From an uncultured Alphaproteobacteria bacterium (GTDB taxonomy: Bacteria; Pseudomonadota; Alphaproteobacteria; Rhodospirillales; Rhodospirillaceae): a stretch of 36,518 nucleotides of DNA. The position numbers were made by a program, and so were the translations under genes. Below are positions 32,755 to 36,518 of this stretch, piece after piece. The stretch is from the NCBI GenBank assembly GCA_902575965.1, contig CACGTM010000011.1, positions 1 to 36,518 of the forward strand, given 5' to 3'. How positions within the stretch are numbered: the stretch's first letter is position 1; each line of letters starts with the position of its first letter. Below the pieces are notes generated by a model that saw only the letters and a program-made list of their open reading frames with translations, ran no database searches and was not told the origin of the DNA.

Positions 32755-33554
32755 TTGACCTTAAAAGAAATTCTAAATTTGAGTTTGTTAAAGCAACAGG
32801 AAAAAGATCGCGACAATCATCTATTTATACTCCCAATCAAAAAGAAGATTTTAAAATATCACGAAGTAAATTCTCTGACTTTTTACTTTGTCAACGATGT
32901 TTTTACCTTGATCGTGTAAAGGGATTACAAGCACCTGGAACGCCAGGCTGGACATTAAATGAAACAACAGATCTTTTATTAAAAAGAGAATTTGATGAAT
33001 GCAGAAAGCAACAAATTCCACATCGAATATGTATAGAATATGGATTAGATTATCTTATACCCTTTGAACATCCAGATATGGACAAATGGAGAGACTCTTT
33101 ACGCCATGGTTTAATTTCTAGGTTTAAAAAAACAAATATTATACTTAGTGGTGGTATTGATGATATTTGGATGGATACGCGAAATGAGGAACTCGTAATT
33201 GTAGACTATAAATCTCAAGCTTCTAACTATGAACCTAATCAAGAGTTTTACTTGTCCTCTGCTTATCATAACAGTTATCGAATACAAATGGACTTTTATG
33301 CATTTCTACTAAAGTCAATGAAATTTATTGTATCACCTTTTTCATATTTTCTCGTGTGTAACGCTGATCGTCATGCAGGTGGTTTTTATGGGAAAATGAT
33401 CTTTAGCGAAACACTCATTGAATATAAACATTCAACTAAATGGGTACCTAAAGAAATTAAACAAATGATTAATGTAATGAATAGTATAGAATTACCAGAC
33501 TCAAACCCAAGCTGTAAGAATTGCGCCTATGCACAACAAAGAAATAATATTTAA
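32751..33554 (+). CDS. PD-(D/E)XK nuclease-like protein with two Cys pairs
   Basis: This 267-residue protein belongs to a PD-(D/E)XK nuclease superfamily branch seen in Proteobacteria: SRSKFSDFLLCQRCFYLDR, TLNETTDLLLKREFDECR, GGIDDIW (Asp137/138) and the core LVIVDYKSQ (Asp152-x-Lys154). Cys47 and Cys50 with Cys255 and Cys258 could hold an iron-sulfur cluster, as in Cas4/AddB-type nucleases, though here the pattern is two plus two. Most relatives carry CPRC where this one has CQRC (from memory). The ATG overlaps the ligase stop in an ATGA arrangement, so the two are translationally coupled, which is an odd partnership for a nuclease. Confidence 0.8.
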   Translation: MIDLKRNSKFEFVKATGKRSRQSSIYTPNQKEDFKISRSKFSDFLLCQRCFYLDRVKGLQAPGTPGWTLNETTDLLLKREFDECRKQQIPHRICIEYGLDYLIPFEHPDMDKWRDSLRHGLISRFKKTNIILSGGIDDIWMDTRNEELVIVDYKSQASNYEPNQEFYLSSAYHNSYRIQMDFYAFLLKSMKFIVSPFSYFLVCNADRHAGGFYGKMIFSETLIEYKHSTKWVPKEIKQMINVMNSIELPDSNPSCKNCAYAQQRNNI

Positions 33555-33582
33555 AAGTGTTTAATCTTTATAGAAGTAAGCG

Positions 33583-34518
33583 TTAATTTAACTCATCTAT
33601 TTCCCATGCTTTACGTGCTTCTAAATCTTCAATTCTTTGGCTAAATTCATTGTTAGGGTCAAATTCATTTCGTTCCTGGTAACCAAAAACATGTCCTTCT
33701 GGATCCGAATAGTAGTTAAGTTTACCACCCTCCAGAGCAAGTTCATTAATTATAGGAACATTATATCTTTTCATTTTATTGTGAAACGCGTCAATATTAT
33801 AACCTCGCAACACCCATACATCGGGAACCTCTTTTCTATCCTTACGCATTGCTCTTGGCTTTCCACCAACTCTTAGCTCTAACATTATTCCAGCTCCTAA
33901 ATACAGAGATGCTCCATCTTGTTCATTATTTTCTAATATATCCAAGCCAACAACTTCATTATAAAACTCTGCCAGTATTTGAGGGTTACTAACATTCATC
34001 CTCAACCATCCTAAATCTTGAATGTAACCTAAAGGATTTTTAACATTAGGAATAAGATCTGCTGCTATATCTGAAGATAAGTTAGTCTTTTCAACTGATG
34101 GCCTTACTCCAACTACAAAGCCAGAAGGGTCAAGAAAGTATATTGTTGAATCTTTTTTGGTATTATCAAATATAGGAATTATACTATTTTGTTTAAGAAC
34201 AGATTTTATCGAAGTTATATTTCTTGTACGAAAGATAGGAATTATTTCTGCATCCTCTAGAGAGTTTACTTTGGGATATATTTTTCCTTTCCAATTTGTA
34301 GCTAATACTGAATACCCACCAGCCCAGAGCATAATGTTTTTAGACTCTAAATTGTCGCGTCGCCTAAGTTCAGGTAAACCAAGTATCTTTTTATAAAATT
34401 CACCTGTTGAAATAGGATCGACACTTCTCCTTACAAGCCATCCTAATCCTTGGATCTCATTTGAGTAACAAGGAAATGAGATAATTATAAATAAAAATGA
34501 AATTATAATTTTATTCAT
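33583..34518 (-). CDS. exported two-domain VOC (glyoxalase-fold) protein
   Basis: This 311-residue protein has a Sec signal peptide (MNKIIISFLFIIISFPCYS, cleavage near residue 19). The first VOC module (about 22-140) has GLGWLVRRSVDPISTGEFY and IYFLDPSGFVVGV; the second (about 160-290) has DLGWLRMNVSNPQILAEFY and NYYSDPEGHVFGY, where a Glu-Gly-His metal-type end is visible. VOC proteins are metal-dependent isomerases, lyases or dioxygenases; the substrate is unknown. It is the third two-domain VOC gene in the window and the second with an export leader. It converges on the nuclease-like gene with 28 bases between. Confidence 0.87.
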   Translation of the reverse strand: MNKIIISFLFIIISFPCYSNEIQGLGWLVRRSVDPISTGEFYKKILGLPELRRRDNLESKNIMLWAGGYSVLATNWKGKIYPKVNSLEDAEIIPIFRTRNITSIKSVLKQNSIIPIFDNTKKDSTIYFLDPSGFVVGVRPSVEKTNLSSDIAADLIPNVKNPLGYIQDLGWLRMNVSNPQILAEFYNEVVGLDILENNEQDGASLYLGAGIMLELRVGGKPRAMRKDRKEVPDVWVLRGYNIDAFHNKMKRYNVPIINELALEGGKLNYYSDPEGHVFGYQERNEFDPNNEFSQRIEDLEARKAWEIDELN

Positions 34519-34611
34519 TGTCTAACTCGAATTACATGAAAGAACTATTATAGTAAAAATATTTTAGAGGAACTATAACATGTATTTTATGAATAATTAA
34601 TTAAAGTTAAA

Positions 34612-34642
34612 ATACTGCCCTACCATAATGATAGGGCAGTAT
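34612..34642 (-). terminator. Rho-independent terminator
   Basis: A perfect 11-base-pair stem (ATACTGCCCTA pairing with TAGGGCAGTAT) with a nine-base loop. On the minus strand the hairpin is followed by TTTTAACTTT, the expected U-rich tail. It lies ten bases after the stop of the small gene at 34653-34853, so it ends that transcript. Confidence 0.8.
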
Positions 34643-34652
34643 CATAAATAAG

Positions 34653-34853
34653 TTAATCCTTATTGATTTTAACGCCAGCTTTTCTTCCCTCCATCGCCGC
34701 TTTTAAAACTCTCGCACTAATTCCAACTGTACCAGTATGTTTACCCGCCTTTCGTCTTTGCTGTTCTTCATACCAGTATTGATCTATTTCTTCTTTAGTT
34801 GATGGTGTCGAAATCTTCCAATTTGGATTACCGTCTATATATTTAACAGGCAT
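34653..34853 (-). CDS. small basic protein of unknown function
   Basis: This 66-residue soluble protein starts MPVKYIDGNPNWKISTP, has a charged helix (KEEIDQYWYEEQQRRKAG) and a basic C-terminal stretch (RVLKAAMEGRKAGVKINKD). The start at 34853 has AGGAG six bases upstream; the in-frame extension to 34901 would run through that site. It is followed by a strong terminator and preceded by a leader that is duplicated upstream of the neighbouring 50-residue gene. The basic helices suggest nucleic-acid or ribosome contact, but no family is recognised. Confidence 0.72.
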   Translation of the reverse strand: MPVKYIDGNPNWKISTPSTKEEIDQYWYEEQQRRKAGKHTGTVGISARVLKAAMEGRKAGVKINKD

Positions 34854-34866
34854 ATGCCTCTCCTTT

Positions 34867-34905
34867 CGTTTTAGTGTTTTAGGCATAATGCCAAGGCACA
34901 CAAGT
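34867..34905 (-). repeat. duplicated leader, copy A (upstream of the 66-residue gene)
   Basis: On the minus strand this 39-base segment contains CAACTTGTGTGCCTTGGCAT and GCCTAAAACACTAAAACG, and matches copy B at 35101-35139 at roughly 30 of 38 positions. It lies just upstream of the ribosome-binding site of the small basic gene. GGCATAATGCC within it is a perfect 11-base palindrome in this copy only. A shared promoter, operator or leader is inferred. Confidence 0.55.
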
Positions 34906-34936
34906 TGAATTAAAGAGCCTTATTAAAAATGAAATG

Positions 34937-35089
34937 TTACTGATTTTTATTCAGAGACTTTTTCTTAGATAAAATTGTCTTATTTACGTTCGGTGGTTTA
35001 TGCCCGCCAAATATTATTATTCCGTTACCCAGAATCTTTGCTATTTCTTCCTGTGTAAGGCGTTTTGAATTATTTTTACTATCAGTCAT
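34937..35089 (-). CDS. 50-residue basic protein
   Basis: A short frame at ATG 35089 with GGAGA seven bases upstream encodes a soluble basic protein: MTDSKNNSKRLTQEEIAKIL, then GNGIIIFGGHKPPNV and a Lys-rich tail (SKKKSLNKNQ). The KRLTQEEIAKIL segment resembles the first helices of an XRE-type DNA-binding protein but is too short for a complete domain. It has the same orientation and a similar leader to the 66-residue gene, so the two may be co-regulated. No family is recognised. Confidence 0.62.
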   Translation of the reverse strand: MTDSKNNSKRLTQEEIAKILGNGIIIFGGHKPPNVNKTILSKKKSLNKNQ

Positions 35090-35100
35090 TGGGATTTCTC

Positions 35101-35139
35101 CGCTTTAGTACTTTAGGCCCTATGCCAAGGTGTACAAGT
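35101..35139 (-). repeat. duplicated leader, copy B (upstream of the 50-residue gene)
   Basis: Partner of copy A. On the minus strand it reads CAACTTGTACACCTTGGCAT then GGGCCTAAAGTACTAAAGCG, directly followed by the GGAGA ribosome-binding site. Mismatches to copy A are scattered single bases, so the pair is an old duplication or two sites for the same regulator. Confidence 0.55.
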
Positions 35140-35181
35140 TGGTGATTAAATACCTGTAAACAATATAGGTGTAAAAATTTT

Positions 35182-36099
35182 ATGAATCAAGTTAAAATAA
35201 AAAAAAATTTAGAGATGAATATTATGAAACAACATTATATGTATACCTTAAGAAGTCTTATTTTATTTATATTGAGTTTTTTTATTTTAAAAAATTCATA
35301 TAGCCTTGATATATATAAAAAGGATATGACTGAAGTCTCAGATGGTATTTATTCTTTTGGTTCCTTCTCTGCACGTAGTTTCATTGTGATCTCTAACACA
35401 GGAATTATTATCACTGACCCCGTTGATCCCATTAACGCACAGGAGATGCTTAAAGCCATACGAAAAATCTCTGATCTTCCTTTCCGTTATGTTGTCTACA
35501 GCCATCAACATTGGGACCATGTTCTTGGAGGTAAAGTCTTTAAGGATTTAGGAGCAGAAATTATAAGCCATTCTAAATGTTTGAAACACTTTCAACAGCA
35601 TAAACATGATGATCTTATTCTACCCGACAGAACCATTGATGAAAATACATCACTGACTATTGGGAATAAAACTCTTAATCTCATGTATTTTGGAAAAAAC
35701 CATGGAGATTGCACACTCGTTATGCAAGTAGATGGTGATGATGTTCTTTATGTAAATGATCTTGTTACACCCTACTCTGTTGGTCTTGGTTTTATGCCTG
35801 ATTATGATCCAATTGAGTGGATTAGAACGCTTAAGGAACTTGAAGAAAGAGACAATTGGTCTCGAATGATGGGAGCCCATGGTATTCCCATAGCTCCTAA
35901 AGAGGCACTGGTTCAGAGACGACGGCTTTTAGAAAGTTTAATGAAAGAAGTAAAAAAAGAAATGGATGCTGGATATCGACGAGAAGAACTCTATGCAAGA
36001 ATTCAACTCGAGGAAGAATTTCAAAATATGCGCGGTTACGACCTGCATATTAAACGTGCTGCTGAACGAATATTCCATTTTTATACGATGGGTTGGTGA
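35182..36099 (+). CDS. exported metallo-beta-lactamase-fold hydrolase
   Basis: This 305-residue protein has a hydrophobic leader (LRSLILFILSFFILKNSYS) and a complete MBL metal site: SHQHWDHVLGG (His108, His110, Asp112, His113), NHGD (His174), YVNDLVTP (Asp bridging) and a final His in MGAHG. It resembles SoxH/quinoprotein-relay type periplasmic MBL proteins that cleave esters, thioesters or glutathione conjugates. The C-terminal helices (LLESLMKEVKKEMDAGYRREEL) are typical of that branch. The start may be 35182, 35215 or 35224; the last gives the most usual signal peptide. It is convergent with the XRE regulator, six bases apart. Confidence 0.9.
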   Translation: MNQVKIKKNLEMNIMKQHYMYTLRSLILFILSFFILKNSYSLDIYKKDMTEVSDGIYSFGSFSARSFIVISNTGIIITDPVDPINAQEMLKAIRKISDLPFRYVVYSHQHWDHVLGGKVFKDLGAEIISHSKCLKHFQQHKHDDLILPDRTIDENTSLTIGNKTLNLMYFGKNHGDCTLVMQVDGDDVLYVNDLVTPYSVGLGFMPDYDPIEWIRTLKELEERDNWSRMMGAHGIPIAPKEALVQRRRLLESLMKEVKKEMDAGYRREELYARIQLEEEFQNMRGYDLHIKRAAERIFHFYTMGW

Positions 36100-36105
36100 A
36101 TACTG

Positions 36106-36441
36106 TTATATCTGCTTAACAATAGCTTCTATCACCTCATCTGAACGATATTCTAGCTTTCTAAGTAATTCAGCCATAAGGATAGGACGTTTTGAGACGA
36201 TTGATACAAGGTCCTTTGAGATACGCCCTGCTAGGCCCAGGAGAAAGTCAGGGTCCTCATCTAGTGCTTCTGCGAGAGCAATAATTTTACCTTCGGATGG
36301 TGGTGGAACGATATTACGTTCAACTTTACTCAAAAAAGCAGGCTCTACATCAATAACTCCAGCTATTTTTCTAAGAGAAAACTTTGAACTAAAGCTTTTT
36401 AGCTCCATCCTTTTGTCACGAATATAGGTTCCAAATTTCAT
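36106..36441 (-). CDS. XRE-family transcriptional regulator
   Basis: This 111-residue protein has an N-terminal helix-turn-helix of the Cro/C1 type (about 5-65): FGTYIRDKRMELKSFSSKFS, LRKIAGVIDVEPAFLSKVER (recognition region) and PPPSEGKIIALAEALDEDPD. The C-terminal 45 residues are helical and probably dimerise or bind a partner. It lacks an obvious ribosome-binding site; a palindrome ends five bases before the ATG. It probably represses its own gene through that palindrome and may control the neighbouring MBL or small genes. Confidence 0.92.
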   Translation of the reverse strand: MKFGTYIRDKRMELKSFSSKFSLRKIAGVIDVEPAFLSKVERNIVPPPSEGKIIALAEALDEDPDFLLGLAGRISKDLVSIVSKRPILMAELLRKLEYRSDEVIEAIVKQI

Positions 36442-36446
36442 AATAT

Positions 36447-36467
36447 GTATTATGTACTACATAATAC
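36447..36467 (-). promoter_or_regulatory. palindromic operator over the XRE gene promoter
   Basis: A perfect ten-base inverted repeat (arm GTATTATGTA, one-base centre) ends five bases before the regulator's ATG. On the minus strand a perfect TTGACA (36474-36479) lies upstream and CATAAT (36449-36454) within the palindrome could be the -10, with a 19-base spacer. The arrangement fits autoregulation, and the short distance to ATG implies a leaderless message. Confidence 0.62.
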
Positions 36468-36518
36468 TTAAAATGTCAAATAATAGTCAAAAATTTTTTC
36501 TTAAATATTATTTATAAT

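Noticed and set aside
32751-33554. Cas4 and a nearby CRISPR locus
   Set aside because: No repeats or other cas genes were found, and the Cys pattern is two plus two, not the one plus three of Cas4.
35966-36427. 153-codon plus-strand frame opposite the XRE regulator
   Set aside because: It runs through the MBL end and the antisense of a clear HTH gene, has no ribosome-binding site and a low-complexity Ser/Arg-rich product.

Overview
The window is AT-rich bacterial chromosome, densely packed on both strands, with mostly short intergenic gaps. The gene set is typical of small-genome pelagic marine Proteobacteria: orphan TRAP-type solute receptors, SelO, glutathione S-transferases, VOC/glyoxalase proteins, rhodanese, glycerol kinase, DUF1838 and malonyl-CoA synthetase. 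The class cannot be settled from sequence alone; Alphaproteobacteria is slightly favoured by the TRAP receptors and GST content. No rRNA, tRNA, CRISPR array, insertion sequence or phage module was seen.

Layout. 1-5.2 kb: a truncated DnaJ-domain gene, a secreted subtilisin-like protease with a duplicated C-terminal module, small membrane proteins, and a DUF1330 - DctP - small protein operon. 5.2-13.6 kb: selO, a small secreted protein, a GST, a methyltransferase with a large N-terminal domain, a 3-mercaptopyruvate-type sulfurtransferase, glpK, a second orphan DctP, an O-methyltransferase and a small secreted protein. 13.6-15.0 kb: a small gene broken by a one-base frameshift, an unknown helical protein and a 38-residue membrane protein. 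15.0-18.6 kb: GST, exported VOC protein, methyltransferase and a second VOC protein. 18.6-22.0 kb (minus strand): quinone-oxidoreductase-like MDR enzyme, FAD-linked oxidase, and an F420/NADP-oxidoreductase-like protein with a secretory leader.

22.1-33.6 kb is the most distinctive part: a tandem alpha/beta-hydrolase fusion, a CpcT/CpeT-like protein, a Tat-leader methyltransferase, a beta-rich protein, a Tat-leader flavin amine oxidase, a Tat lipoprotein of family DUF1838, two alpha/beta hydrolases (one with a Tat-like leader), a malonyl-CoA synthetase-like ligase that appears to start at ATT, and a PD-(D/E)XK nuclease-like protein. All four alpha/beta-hydrolase domains lack the nucleophilic serine (Gln, Trp, His and His sit in the elbow). 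Several families (methyltransferase, hydrolase, VOC) occur as one copy with an export leader and one without. I infer an envelope-plus-cytosol modification or degradation pathway for an unknown substrate, ending in a malonate-like acid that is activated to a CoA ester. The pathway is not proven by sequence.

33.6-36.5 kb: an exported VOC protein, two small basic proteins whose upstream regions share a duplicated leader, an exported metallo-beta-lactamase-fold hydrolase, and an XRE regulator with a near-perfect palindromic operator over its own promoter.
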